DNA of 34,172 nt from an uncultured Flavobacteriales bacterium (GTDB taxonomy: Bacteria; Bacteroidota; Bacteroidia; UBA10329). The stretch is from positions 1-34,172 of the forward strand of contig CALCGD010000163.1 in NCBI GenBank assembly GCA_937900875.1, read 5' to 3'. This document shows, piece after piece, positions 1 through 9,076 of the stretch. The translations under genes were made by a program, and so were the position numbers. The first letter of the stretch is position 1, and every line of letters begins with the position of its first letter. The notes beneath the pieces are model-generated. The model ran no database searches, was not told the origin of the DNA, and saw nothing but the letters and a program-made list of their open reading frames with translations.

Positions 1-116
1 CCTTCTACGCTAGTCACGGTCCAAGTACCAAACAAAACCTTATCTAAATTTTTATTACAAGAATTGAAGATTAGGCTTACAAATGCGAAACAAACGATGG
101 GAATAATTCTCTTCAT
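1..116 (-). CDS. Putative lipoprotein, 5' part only (runs off the left edge)
   Basis: The minus strand opens with ATG at 116 and reads 38 codons to the window edge. The N-terminus has Lys-Arg after the Met, then a hydrophobic stretch, and ends in a lipobox-like LIFNSC with the candidate lipidated Cys at residue 20. After it comes Asn-Lys-Asn-Leu-Asp and a segment reading FGTWTVTSVE. A GTW motif shortly after the lipobox is common in lipocalin-like lipoproteins of Bacteroidota, so an outer-membrane-attached, lipocalin-type protein is possible, but too little is visible to decide. A perfect TACCTTTG promoter box sits 18 bases upstream, which supports the start. The rest of the gene lies outside the window. 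Confidence 0.7.
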   Translation of the reverse strand, partial: MKRIIPIVCFAFVSLIFNSCNKNLDKVLFGTWTVTSVE

Positions 117-133
117 AGGGTGGTTTTCAAATT

Positions 134-141
134 CAAAGGTA
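134..141 (-). promoter_or_regulatory. Promoter -7 box (TACCTTTG) of the lipoprotein gene
   Basis: The minus strand reads TACCTTTG, an exact match to the Bacteroidota -7 consensus TAnnTTTG. It ends 17 bases before the ATG at 116 and lies just downstream of the terminator at 153-183, so it starts a new transcript. I see no clear -33 TTTG at the usual distance. Confidence 0.55.
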
Positions 142-152
142 GAGCAATAAAA

Positions 153-183
153 AGACCCTTGACCAGTGATTGGTCAAGGGTCT
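153..183 (-). terminator. Rho-independent terminator after the PKD/T9SS gene
   Basis: A perfect 13-bp hairpin pairs AGACCCTTGACCA with TGGTCAAGGGTCT around a 5-base loop. On the minus strand the stem is followed by a run of T (the plus strand has a run of A at 149-153). This places a terminator 15 bases after the stop codon of the secreted-protein gene ending at 199. Confidence 0.85.
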
Positions 184-198
184 CTAAATACAATATGT

Positions 199-3102
199 CT
201 ATTTGCTGATAAGCATTCGATTAGTTAATGCGCTTACTCCGTTTGTCAACGAATAAGTGTAAACACCTGAACTCAATGTGCTTCCGTCAAATATGATGTT
301 GTTTTCTCCACTTCTGGCAGATATTGGCATGGTTGCCACAACTCTTCCTGTGGCATCTCTTACAATAAAGTTGTACGAACCTTGGTCTTTACTTACAAAA
401 CTGATTGTAGCGTTTCCAGATGTCGGGTTAGGCACGCTTTGACCTAAAGTAAAGCCGTATTGCTCTAACTCCTGAACCCCAAGATATGGTCCAGTAAGTA
501 CAAAGGTTTCTGTTGCAGTAAGTCCATTAGCATCTTGCACGTTAATCGTGTAAGACCCAGGAATCAGGTTCAATCTATCTTCACTTGTCGGGCCATCAGT
601 CCAAGAAATGGTGTAAGGCTGAATTCCTCCAGAAATACTCACATCAATATTTCCAAAAATGTAGTTGTTCTGAAAATCGAGTGTTGGATTGCTCACTATT
701 CCGGTTACAACTAGGTTGTTTGTCAACTCCGGAAAACAGTCAGCAAACGTGATTAAGATAGGCTCGCCAAATGCAGCACAATCTTCGTTCACAGAAGGGA
801 AATTGCTAGGAAGTGGCGGTATATCAAAATTCGCAGTCACTGTTTGACCAGGATTCGCTGTCAAATCCACGCCCTCAATAAAATACGTTTCGTCTTCAGT
901 AATAAGATTACAGCTATCTGCCCAGTTAATCACGATGAAATCAGGAACTGACATATCCAACGCTGTTGTACCAGTGTTGGTAACGCTAATAGACCAAACT
1001 CCATTTGGATCTCCGACATACAAATCTGTAAGTGCTAAACAAGGCAAGCCACCTGCTAAATCAAGCAATTGCTGATTGATTGGCAATCCGAATGCAATGG
1101 CATCATTTACGTTTAAGGTGGATCCATCAGGGAATGTGAAAATCATTGGAAATATCTCCCAATTATCATCTGCCGCAGCCAATGCAGGACAGATTTCCGC
1201 GAACGGTGCACAACCTTGGAGTGTATCGTAAGTAAGCGGAGTGACAGACGGATTGTCAATAGCGAATGGCGTCACGAAGTAGTTTCCTGAAAGAACGCTA
1301 TCTGAGTAAGACAAACAGTTTCGAGTGAAATCAACTGACGTTCCATATTGAGAAAGAATTTGGTCATTATTTTCTGCATCTGTTGCGCTTTGCTGATCAA
1401 CAACAGGACCATCTGCTTGTGGCGTAATAGCCCAAGCAATTGTGCTAAATGGATTAACCGTAAATCCAGAAGCGTCAAAGGTTACCATGTCGCCACAGCA
1501 AATTGTATCGTTTGCAAGCGCAGTAACTTCAGCAGGCAAGCACAACCAGTATTCTGTCGATGTCGATGATGCGCACAATCCACCGTTTACATAAACAGCT
1601 GAGTAAGGCCCAGCTGTTCCTGGTGATGGCAGTGTATCTCCTGTTTCTCCTTGAACCAATACGCCATCGATGTACCATTCTACATTGTATCCGTTCGGGT
1701 TATTGGCAACTTCCAAATTGTTAGTTGCCGCATTATATCCTACCACTGGAGGAAGCGGGTAAGTGAACATTTCTACTAAAGAAGAATCCGACTCAATACC
1801 GCAGTAGAATGTAGTATCAATTATCATTAACGAGTAATAAGCAGTTGAGTTAACCCATACGGCTATCGAATCTGAGATGAATGAACCAGAGTTTAACCAC
1901 TGGTACTGGTAAGGTCCAGCTGGACCTGAAATAAGAATCGAATCTCCAGCACACATTTGCTGAGAAGGAGAAAACGTCAATGTTGGCTGAGCGGGTACTG
2001 GGAATACTGTTACAGTATCCATAGTTGTGATTTCTTGGTCAATTACGGTTCCAATGGTGTAAGTACCGAACACCTCAGAATTTGAGAAGTTAAACGTTCC
2101 CACATCAGTTACACTGAAGGCCAAGGCTCCTAAATTATCATTTTGAGAAGTCCCATCAGAATCCCAAAAAGTCATAGAGAAGACCAGTGTATTCAGTTCA
2201 ATATCGAGACCAGACCAGCTGGCATTCAAATTATTTCCAACTTCACTAGAAGTGTAGGTTTCACCGTTATTGGCATAATTAAAAAACAAATCTGGTGCTC
2301 CTTGACAAACTCCAAACAAACTAATCTCTTCAATATCACCGCACCATCCTGAACCAGAAGCAGTTACGTTAACATCAGTAAGTACGTAATTGTATACTGT
2401 CGTTACTAATTCGGGGTAATACTCACCTGGGTTTGTGTAAGATTGAACCGCAGGAGTAGCATCTGTAGATGTATTGCCATTGTCAAAATCCCAAGAGTAT
2501 GTTGTAGGCTGAAGAGGACCGAAATCAAGCAACGCAGCATAATTCACATCCAGAGCACCACAAGCTGATGGAGGGTTGAAGCTAAAACAGCAATTGCCGC
2601 CTGGCGCAGGATCAACCGTCAATGGAATTGTAAAACTGGTTGGCTGATTTATTACTCCAATAGGAGTAGATACGTTTGCAACTACCTGAATTACAATATT
2701 GTAATTACCTGGAGCGGCTGGAATTCCGCACATTTTAACACAACCTCTTTCTGTCTGAGGATCGTTTGTGATTGTATAAGCACAGCCGGGTTGATCACAT
2801 TGGTAAGATAATCCTTGAGGCATACCTGTAACGCTTGTAACTGTAACCGAATTCAATGTCACGCTTTGTCCAGAACCAGAATCAACGAAATCCCGCGGCA
2901 TGTAAAACGTTGCATTTTCATCATAGTAAACCCCTTGCGTGCCGTTTGGCAACGTTGCCGGACAAAGAGCTGGTTCAACAGGATTGATTCCAACACCGCA
3001 TGTTTGATCAATTATACAACCAGGACATTGTGCAGAAACCGAGTTTACTTGCAACGCAAACATTGCAGAAATCATAAACAGAATGGTAGCTATTCTTTTC
3101 AT
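199..3102 (-). CDS. Secreted PKD-domain protein with T9SS C-terminal sorting domain
   Basis: A secreted protein of about 967 residues, function unknown. The N-terminus (MKRIATILFMISAMFALQVNSVSAQ) is a signal peptide with probable cleavage after SVSA. A PKD-type fold is suggested around residues 170-245 by the YSWDFDNGNTSTDATP segment (Trp near 204) followed by an aromatic YTNPGEYYP segment. The middle has several Ig-like segments rich in Asn, Ser and Thr. The last 75 or so residues are a type IX sorting domain: a VPNPTSG motif, then VRDATGRVV, GENNIIFD and a final SGVYTYSL...LISK. Such proteins are exported through the outer membrane and either released or anchored to the surface. I chose the ATG at 3102 (3108 is equally possible) because the longer TTG-initiated frame from 3126 overlaps the -7 promoter box. 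The gene appears monocistronic. Confidence 0.88.
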   Translation of the reverse strand: MKRIATILFMISAMFALQVNSVSAQCPGCIIDQTCGVGINPVEPALCPATLPNGTQGVYYDENATFYMPRDFVDSGSGQSVTLNSVTVTSVTGMPQGLSYQCDQPGCAYTITNDPQTERGCVKMCGIPAAPGNYNIVIQVVANVSTPIGVINQPTSFTIPLTVDPAPGGNCCFSFNPPSACGALDVNYAALLDFGPLQPTTYSWDFDNGNTSTDATPAVQSYTNPGEYYPELVTTVYNYVLTDVNVTASGSGWCGDIEEISLFGVCQGAPDLFFNYANNGETYTSSEVGNNLNASWSGLDIELNTLVFSMTFWDSDGTSQNDNLGALAFSVTDVGTFNFSNSEVFGTYTIGTVIDQEITTMDTVTVFPVPAQPTLTFSPSQQMCAGDSILISGPAGPYQYQWLNSGSFISDSIAVWVNSTAYYSLMIIDTTFYCGIESDSSLVEMFTYPLPPVVGYNAATNNLEVANNPNGYNVEWYIDGVLVQGETGDTLPSPGTAGPYSAVYVNGGLCASSTSTEYWLCLPAEVTALANDTICCGDMVTFDASGFTVNPFSTIAWAITPQADGPVVDQQSATDAENNDQILSQYGTSVDFTRNCLSYSDSVLSGNYFVTPFAIDNPSVTPLTYDTLQGCAPFAEICPALAAADDNWEIFPMIFTFPDGSTLNVNDAIAFGLPINQQLLDLAGGLPCLALTDLYVGDPNGVWSISVTNTGTTALDMSVPDFIVINWADSCNLITEDETYFIEGVDLTANPGQTVTANFDIPPLPSNFPSVNEDCAAFGEPILITFADCFPELTNNLVVTGIVSNPTLDFQNNYIFGNIDVSISGGIQPYTISWTDGPTSEDRLNLIPGSYTINVQDANGLTATETFVLTGPYLGVQELEQYGFTLGQSVPNPTSGNATISFVSKDQGSYNFIVRDATGRVVATMPISARSGENNIIFDGSTLSSGVYTYSLTNGVSALTNRMLISK

Positions 3103-3123
3103 ACTCATAGATTTAAGGGTTTG

Positions 3124-3131
3124 CAAAATTA
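3124..3131 (-). promoter_or_regulatory. Promoter -7 box (TAATTTTG) of the PKD/T9SS gene
   Basis: The minus strand reads TAATTTTG, an exact TAnnTTTG match, 15-21 bases before the two candidate ATG codons. It covers the TTG that begins the longest open frame, so that TTG cannot be the normal start if this promoter is used. No convincing -33 element at the usual spacing. Confidence 0.5.
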
Positions 3132-3223
3132 GTTTTTTAATGCCTCAATGACGCTCTGAACTGAGCACGTTTAGCAAAATGGTATTTCAATATACAGACG
3201 AAAGAAGGGAGGTTCGTTGCTAT

Positions 3224-6001
3224 TTATCGTTGACAAACCTCCTTAAAATCGCAGTAATCACAAGATTTAGAGTCTGTAGTTTGCACAAAAGCTAGTTCTT
3301 TATTAAGCATCTCGCTTAACAATTCCGTAAGGTATTCTTTGATAAAAACTATACGCTCGGCACTTGAAATCGGAATTTTCTCAATCACAACTCGAATGGC
3401 CTTTTCTACATTTTTGGCGCGCAAATAGAAAACCGTTGGTTGTAATTCAGTTTTTGAGTCCACTTGGGTTTGAAACATAAAACTGTACAGCAGCAACTGA
3501 AATGCGTGGTCTGCTTTTGAGCCTTTTATATGTTCTATTCCTCGTATGTCAGAATCTTTATCAAAAGAGCCTGTTTTGTAGTCAATTATCCGAACAATGC
3601 CATCTGATAATCTATCTACCCTGTCTGCCAATCCTTTAATTTTCACCGTAATTTGGTCCTCACCAACGGAAATTGACAGCGAATTTTCCAGCTTTTCTTC
3701 AAGTCGAAGGGGTGTTACAACAACTCCCTTTTTAATCTTGCCAAGGTCGTGCTCTATCACACGGTTTACGTACGTTCTAGCAACTTCAAATGCTAAAAAA
3801 TTCTTGCCATGCTTCAACTTTTCTATTGAAACCTGTTTTAAAAACTGAGATTCAAGTACCGCATCCTTTGATTTTCGCATTACAGCAATATCCGTCTCCG
3901 TAATGGCCCGCCCAACTGTTGGCTTAAAAAGCTCTTCAAGTGTGTCGTGTACTGCAGTACCAAATGTCGCATGATCCACTTCCTCTCGTAACTCGGCATC
4001 TTCCTTAAATCCAGCTACATATTTGAAGTAAAATTTGAGGGAACAGCTTCGATATGTGTTCAAAGCAGAAGGCGATAAGCCTCTTTCTGCTAAACTCACA
4101 AGTTTTTGGTGTTCAATTTCTCCCTTGGGAATTGCAATCTCGTTTTTAGTTTGAGATTTGGTTAAGGTCTGTTTAATTCCCCAGCGTTTTATGCTAATGT
4201 TGGCGGGTGCTTCCATCTCCAATTGCTGTACATACCTACTCACCTCGCCTCCACCAAACGAACTGGTGTCTTGATCATAAATCAGATAGACTTTTTTGGC
4301 GCGCTGAATAAGCCGATAGAAATGATAGGCTGTTACTGCATCCCGCTCATTCTGGCAAGCCAAGCCAAATACTCGTCTAATATCAAAGGTAAAATTGGAA
4401 GGAGAATGTGCATTTGATGGCAGTTTTCCTTCATTTACTCCTAGAATAATCACCTCCTCAAAATCTAGATTTCTAGTTTCTAACATTCCCATAATCTGCA
4501 AACCTCCAAGTGGTTCACCTACAAAATCGAGGTTTTGTTGATTGACCAATTGTCTCCAAAAAACTTGTAACGTTTTAAGGGTTTCAATTCCACCAAACTG
4601 ATGATGTAAATCTGACAAGCGATAAACCATTCGCTCAATAAGAGATAGAAACTTCGATTCAAGAATATTCGATTTATCGGCCCAAGACGTTCTCAAACTG
4701 ACACAAACTTTTTTCAAATAGTCTAGAAAATCAGCAATAGTATTGGCTTTTGTACCAAACAGAACTTTATCCAAATCCGTTGCCTCAAAATCTTCTAGTT
4801 TGACATATGCTTTTTGCTCTTTAATCAGCATTTGACGAACTGTCCCAACGTTCCTTTTCTGAACCGATAGATAAAGTCCATCTCCGAGAATGGACAATAC
4901 ATCTTTATGATAAAATGCGCCATCAGAATTTTTGCCCAATTGAAGTCGAAACAACTTCTCTACAAATGAAACGGACTGAGAATACTGCAATCCATACCCC
5001 ATTGTAATATTGACTCCATTTAATTGGGCAGGCATGGTATTTAGAAGTGGCAAAAGCAGTTTTTCATCATTCAATACAACAGCTGTATTTTCCAGAGTCG
5101 ACTTTCCTGATTTATTGCATTTCTCATTCAAAATAGAAGCTGCGGCTTCTGCCTGTGCTACATTTCTTTGTGCAGAAATGACATGTATTTCTTTGGGTTC
5201 GGCTGTAAAATGCTTGTTGTTCCATTCGAATGGCTGGCTGAGTTTAAACCGACCGTGAGCATTCAAGTATTTACGCACGTAAAACCCTGCTTCATGAATT
5301 GGGTCTTTGGTATAGAATTCGTCCATATCCCAAAACACCCGTCCCCGCTCCTCTCGAACAAACACTTGCATTATTTCTTCTTCGGAAACGGTAAGCGCGT
5401 TAAATCCAGCAAACCACACTTGCTGCCAACTGCAGTCGGATACATAAGAAACAGCATTCTCGGCAACTTTTCTAAATGCCATGCCTTGATATGCCTTGTT
5501 TTGCTGGTTGAGATTAGTGCGGACCGCACTATACAAATCGTAAAACGTTTTAACGAAATCTATGTGCTTCTGCTGAAACTCGGTGATAGTTTTTCCGCTC
5601 GGATTCCACTTTGAGATACGCTCAATAGAATAAAGCTGATTGAAAATGTCTTCGGCATTCACCAAGTTAATATCAACCTCATTTATATCAGCTAAAAAAG
5701 TGGGAGCCCAATTGGCGAACAATTCTAGAGCTTGAGGGTCTTTTACATGCTTTTTATACACCTCATAAAAGGCAAAAAGCAAGGTGGTTTTATCAATTTT
5801 AACCGAACCTGATAGTTCAAACACAAAATCTTCAATAGACAAGATTTTAGGTGCCCAAATGGCCCTATTTGAAGCCTTTGAAAGTGCATCTTTCAAAAAC
5901 ACTCCTGCTCTTCTGTTCGGAAGCACAATGCACAATTCCGAGAAATCTGTTTTATCTCCACGCAGCACCTCAGCTGCTAGCTCGTCCATAAAGGTTTTCA
6001 T
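3224..6001 (-). CDS. AddB-like PD-(D/E)XK nuclease
   Basis: A 925-residue protein resembling the AddB subunit of AddAB-type helicase-nucleases, which process double-strand breaks for recombination. The C-terminal nuclease domain is clear: GTAVH with His685, GLADRVD with Asp793, and IIDYKTG with Asp807 and Lys809, matching the RecB-family PD-(D/E)XK active site. Cys653 (RSCSLKFYFKY) together with Cys914, Cys917 and Cys923 (C-x2-C-x5-C) match the four ligands of the Fe-S 'staple' of AddB. The N-terminal half begins abruptly at FSELCIVLPNRRAG and shows no GxxxxGKT Walker A loop, so I infer an inactivated helicase fold. No AddA partner is in the window. It is divergent from the TerC gene; the 122 bases between them carry no strong promoter for this gene (only TACCTTAA at 6008-6015). 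Confidence 0.85.
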   Translation of the reverse strand: MKTFMDELAAEVLRGDKTDFSELCIVLPNRRAGVFLKDALSKASNRAIWAPKILSIEDFVFELSGSVKIDKTTLLFAFYEVYKKHVKDPQALELFANWAPTFLADINEVDINLVNAEDIFNQLYSIERISKWNPSGKTITEFQQKHIDFVKTFYDLYSAVRTNLNQQNKAYQGMAFRKVAENAVSYVSDCSWQQVWFAGFNALTVSEEEIMQVFVREERGRVFWDMDEFYTKDPIHEAGFYVRKYLNAHGRFKLSQPFEWNNKHFTAEPKEIHVISAQRNVAQAEAAASILNEKCNKSGKSTLENTAVVLNDEKLLLPLLNTMPAQLNGVNITMGYGLQYSQSVSFVEKLFRLQLGKNSDGAFYHKDVLSILGDGLYLSVQKRNVGTVRQMLIKEQKAYVKLEDFEATDLDKVLFGTKANTIADFLDYLKKVCVSLRTSWADKSNILESKFLSLIERMVYRLSDLHHQFGGIETLKTLQVFWRQLVNQQNLDFVGEPLGGLQIMGMLETRNLDFEEVIILGVNEGKLPSNAHSPSNFTFDIRRVFGLACQNERDAVTAYHFYRLIQRAKKVYLIYDQDTSSFGGGEVSRYVQQLEMEAPANISIKRWGIKQTLTKSQTKNEIAIPKGEIEHQKLVSLAERGLSPSALNTYRSCSLKFYFKYVAGFKEDAELREEVDHATFGTAVHDTLEELFKPTVGRAITETDIAVMRKSKDAVLESQFLKQVSIEKLKHGKNFLAFEVARTYVNRVIEHDLGKIKKGVVVTPLRLEEKLENSLSISVGEDQITVKIKGLADRVDRLSDGIVRIIDYKTGSFDKDSDIRGIEHIKGSKADHAFQLLLYSFMFQTQVDSKTELQPTVFYLRAKNVEKAIRVVIEKIPISSAERIVFIKEYLTELLSEMLNKELAFVQTTDSKSCDYCDFKEVCQR

Positions 6002-6123
6002 CGGGGATTAAGGTAATATTCGATGAGGGTAATTTGAGCCACTGTTGATAATTAACATCGCAGTGTCAGCAAACAAAACGATTAGCACATCAGTTGTGCT
6101 CAAAGTCAAGATACCTTCATTGC

Positions 6124-6879
6124 ATGGAAATTTTTCTTCACTCGGAAACGTGGATTGCACTTCTTACGCTCACATTCCTTGAAATCGTTCTTGGAATTGA
6201 CAATATTATCTTCATATCTATAGTCACCGACAAACTACCAATTGACCAACAAGCAAAAGGTAGAAACATTGGTTTGGGCTTGGCTTTAATCTTCAGGATT
6301 GGTCTTTTGCTAGGAATTACATGGATTATTGGTTTTTCAGACCCTTTATTTCATGTTTTTGACCATGCAGTTAGTGGCAGAGACTTAATTCTCATGGCTG
6401 GCGGTTTATTCTTACTCGGAAAAAGCACCTCCGAAATTCACCATAAACTAGAAGGAGAAAATGAGGATCGAGAACCTGGCAATAAAGCAGCACTAACACT
6501 ATCAAGTGCTCTGGTCCAAATTGTGGCTTTAGATATGGTTTTTAGTTTCGATTCTATCCTTACCGCCATCGGACTTACGCAACATGTTTTAATTATGATT
6601 GTGGCTGTTGTATTATCCATGATTGTTATGATGCTCTTTTCGGGAGCCATCAGCAAATTCATTAACGAACGCCCAACACTTCAAATTCTTGCTCTCGCAT
6701 TCCTTATTCTAATTGGGTTTATGCTAATGCTAGATGCAATGGGATTCCATGTACCCAAAGGATACATCTACTTCGCTGTAGCCTTCTCTCTACTTGTAGA
6801 AATGGTAAACATTCGCTTGCGCAAACCGAAAAAATCCGTAAAACTGAACAAACACATGACTCCAGATGAAGACAGTTAG
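6124..6879 (+). CDS. TerC family integral membrane protein
   Basis: A 251-residue polytopic inner-membrane protein of the TerC/Alx family, whose members are linked to metal (manganese, tellurite) handling and to metal loading of exported proteins. The signatures are EIVLGIDNIIFISIV in the first membrane segment and VALDMVFSFDSILTAIGL in a later one; the acidic residues within these membrane helices are the family's hallmark. About seven hydrophobic segments are visible. I chose the ATG at 6124 (MEIFLHSETW) over the TTG at 6094, because family members begin close to this point and a TACCTTCA box (6112-6119) that may be the -7 element lies inside the longer version. The gene overlaps the following TPR/SPOR gene by 14 bases, so the two are co-transcribed. 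Substrate cannot be told from sequence. Confidence 0.9.
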   Translation: MEIFLHSETWIALLTLTFLEIVLGIDNIIFISIVTDKLPIDQQAKGRNIGLGLALIFRIGLLLGITWIIGFSDPLFHVFDHAVSGRDLILMAGGLFLLGKSTSEIHHKLEGENEDREPGNKAALTLSSALVQIVALDMVFSFDSILTAIGLTQHVLIMIVAVVLSMIVMMLFSGAISKFINERPTLQILALAFLILIGFMLMLDAMGFHVPKGYIYFAVAFSLLVEMVNIRLRKPKKSVKLNKHMTPDEDS

Positions 6880-8047
6880 ACTTATCGTACTCGCCATATT
6901 TACATCATTCTTTAGCCTACAATGTTTGGCTGCAGATACCGCAGAATTAGATGCTGCCAAATTGCTTATTGCCTCAAACAAAACAAGAGATGCGATTCCT
7001 GTTTTGGAAGGGTTGATGAAAGTGGATCCATCCGCAGCTCCGCACAATTACTTTCTCGGTATGTGCCTAATGAAAGAAGGTATTCGCATTGAAGAGGCGG
7101 TGAAATACCTTGAGAAGGCTGCTGCTTTTTATAGCACACAAGACATCGACCCTGGAATGGGTGAACCCGAATATTGCTGGTATTATTTGGTGGTTGGTTA
7201 CAGTAGATTAAAAGATTGCGACCAAGCCATGGACCGTTACAACAAGTTCGTTCAAGTCTACTCTCAAGGCGATCCGTTTTACACAAACGAGGCAATGAAA
7301 TGGATTGAATTATGCCATGAACCAATGCGAATGGCGCAAGAGATTAAAACGCGTAGCTACATCAACACACATTCTTCTCAATATCTGAAAGATAGGTTGG
7401 TGAGTATGCAACCAGAAGACCCAGATGTAATAACTCGAGAAGTGAATTACACAACTTCCTCTGTTCTATACGGGGTGCAAGTTGGAGCATCCATTACTCC
7501 CACCTACACTAGCGATTTCCCTGGCTTGAAAAATATTGGTGTTTATGAAGATGAAAACAAGGTTTACCGGTACGTAATTGGCAACCTTTCTTTTCGCTCA
7601 CAGGCTGAAGAATTATTGGCGCAAGTGCAAGCAAATGGCTATCCAGATGCGTTTATCGTAGACATTAATCAACCAAAACGCTATGGCGAAGAGGTGGTTA
7701 TGCTGAATGATTACAGCATAAATGCTGAGTTGAGGGGGAAAATTGAATTTCGAGTTCAGATAGGGGCTTTTGCAGAAACTCTACCAAAAGATTTAACGCA
7801 ACTTTATTTTGATGTTGATAAGCTAAAAGAAGTACACGAAAACGACCTTACCATTCTTACAGCTGGGAAATTCGATTCATATGAAGAAGCACAAGCCTAT
7901 CGAGATAAATTGCAGAAATCAGGTTTGGTTGACGCTTTCGTAACGGCATTTAATAGGCGCAAAAGGATTCCTGTAAATATTGCTTTAAAACATCTCAACC
8001 AAGGCAAAACCGAAGAGATTGTACCTCAGAAACGAGGCAAGAAATAA
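6866..8047 (+). CDS. Exported TPR and SPOR domain protein
   Basis: A 393-residue protein with a signal peptide (MKTVRLIVLAIFTSFFSLQCLAA, cleavage near residue 23). Residues 25-160 are helical TPR-like repeats (for example AAKLLIASNKTRDAIPVLEGLMKVDP and EEAVKYLEKAAAFY). Two SPOR-like segments follow. The first is at about 195-270 (YGVQVGASITPTYTSDFPGL... FRSQAEELLAQVQANGYPDAFIV). The second is at about 290-365 (FRVQIGAFAETLP... TAGKFDSYEEAQAYRDKLQKSGLVDAFV). SPOR domains bind peptidoglycan glycan strands, mostly denuded septal strands, and TPRs mediate protein contacts, so a periplasmic cell-wall scaffold is likely. The start codon lies inside the end of the TerC gene. Cys20 does not sit in a good lipobox (Gln at -1), so I do not call it a lipoprotein. 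Confidence 0.82.
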   Translation: MKTVRLIVLAIFTSFFSLQCLAADTAELDAAKLLIASNKTRDAIPVLEGLMKVDPSAAPHNYFLGMCLMKEGIRIEEAVKYLEKAAAFYSTQDIDPGMGEPEYCWYYLVVGYSRLKDCDQAMDRYNKFVQVYSQGDPFYTNEAMKWIELCHEPMRMAQEIKTRSYINTHSSQYLKDRLVSMQPEDPDVITREVNYTTSSVLYGVQVGASITPTYTSDFPGLKNIGVYEDENKVYRYVIGNLSFRSQAEELLAQVQANGYPDAFIVDINQPKRYGEEVVMLNDYSINAELRGKIEFRVQIGAFAETLPKDLTQLYFDVDKLKEVHENDLTILTAGKFDSYEEAQAYRDKLQKSGLVDAFVTAFNRRKRIPVNIALKHLNQGKTEEIVPQKRGKK

Positions 8048-8050
8048 TCC

Positions 8051-8058
8051 GATATTTG
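8051..8058 (+). promoter_or_regulatory. Possible internal promoter -7 box (GATATTTG)
   Basis: GATATTTG matches TAnnTTTG at all but the first position and is followed by the GCGG sequence often seen after this box. It lies 13 bases before the epimerase ATG, in the only gap of more than a few bases between 6124 and 11151. No -33 element at a normal distance, so this is tentative. Confidence 0.3.
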
Positions 8059-8071
8059 CGGCCTTGCAGCA

Positions 8072-9076
8072 ATGAAAATCTCGGGCTCTATTTATTCAAA
8101 TTCCAAGCAAGAATTGTCGACCACAATTCGAGATTTGGAGGAGCACCACATTGACATGCTGCATGTTGATTGCCTTGATGACGAATCAGTTTTTGAAGAC
8201 ATCAAACGCATTAGAGCCACTACCGCGCTCCCAGTCGATTTGCATCTCATAACTTCTACACCCTCTAAATTCCAACAACATTTAGACGAAAACCCCGTAG
8301 ATTTCCTCACGCTTCAATTCGAAAATTTGAATGGAGATAGCTTACCAAAATCGGGTTTTAAGAAACTGGGGCTGGCACTTACTTCTGCCACATCTTTGGA
8401 AGCATTTGCTAGGTATTCTGACGAGTGCGATTTCGTCCTATTAATGGCCACAACACCGGGGAAAAGTGGTGGAGAATTCAATAAGGAAAATTTTAGACGT
8501 ATAAGAGAATTCAGGAAGAAATTTCCTGATAAGCAGATTCATGTAGATGGAGGTGTAAATGCAGAGGTGTCTTTCATACTCAGAAACTTAGGTGTTCATT
8601 GCGCTGTTTCTGGCTCTTATTTATTTACCCAAAAAACGGTAGGAAGTGCTGTTCTAGGTTTGAAAAATGCTCAAACTGAATCGCATTATCGAGTTGCAGA
8701 TTTTATGCATTTACTTGATGAAACTCCTTCGGTTTCACTAGCTGGTCTCAATTTAAAATCTGTTCTTCAAAGTATTGAAGACTCAAAAATGGCATTCACG
8801 GCAATTGTGCAGCTCAATGGTGTTTTAGATGGAATTATCAGCAATGCAGATGTAAGAAAGGGTATGCTAAAAAGCATCGAAAATCTATCTGAAATCAAAG
8901 TTGAAAATCTCATCAACTCGAATCCAATCGTATTAAAGGAAGACCTAACAGTTACCGAAATGCTGCACTTTATACGGCAGCAAACAATTCCAATTAACTT
9001 TTTACCGGTAATCAATTCAAACGGAATCCTAACCGGTTCTCTCACATTTAACGACCTTATTAAAGGAGAAGCATGA
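8072..9076 (+). CDS. Ribulose-phosphate 3-epimerase-like domain fused to a CBS pair
   Basis: A 334-residue two-part protein. Residues 1-205 are a TIM barrel of the ribulose-5-phosphate 3-epimerase family, which interconverts ribulose 5-phosphate and xylulose 5-phosphate. The four metal ligands appear intact: His31 and Asp33 (LHVDCLD), His58 (VDLHLI) and Asp159 (HVDGGV). LLMATTPGKSGGEF matches the phosphate-loop region (LLMSVNPGFGGQ in E. coli), and VSGSYLF matches AGSAIF. Residues 215-334 form two CBS repeats (FTAIVQLNGVLDGIISNADVR and INFLPVINSNGILTGSLTFNDL), a module that usually senses adenine nucleotides. The barrel is diverged from housekeeping Rpe, so substrate is uncertain. Its last four bases overlap the DAHP synthase start (ATGA), which implies translational coupling. 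Fusion of this epimerase to CBS domains is unusual to my knowledge. Confidence 0.8.
   Translation: MKISGSIYSNSKQELSTTIRDLEEHHIDMLHVDCLDDESVFEDIKRIRATTALPVDLHLITSTPSKFQQHLDENPVDFLTLQFENLNGDSLPKSGFKKLGLALTSATSLEAFARYSDECDFVLLMATTPGKSGGEFNKENFRRIREFRKKFPDKQIHVDGGVNAEVSFILRNLGVHCAVSGSYLFTQKTVGSAVLGLKNAQTESHYRVADFMHLLDETPSVSLAGLNLKSVLQSIEDSKMAFTAIVQLNGVLDGIISNADVRKGMLKSIENLSEIKVENLINSNPIVLKEDLTVTEMLHFIRQQTIPINFLPVINSNGILTGSLTFNDLIKGEA

Noticed and set aside
5168-5614. 148-codon plus-strand open frame inside the AddB-like gene
   Set aside because: It lies fully opposite a strongly supported nuclease gene, has no recognisable domain and no promoter box.
6966-7325. 119-codon minus-strand open frame inside the TPR/SPOR gene
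   Set aside because: Shadow of a real gene on the other strand, with an unusual composition and no start signal.
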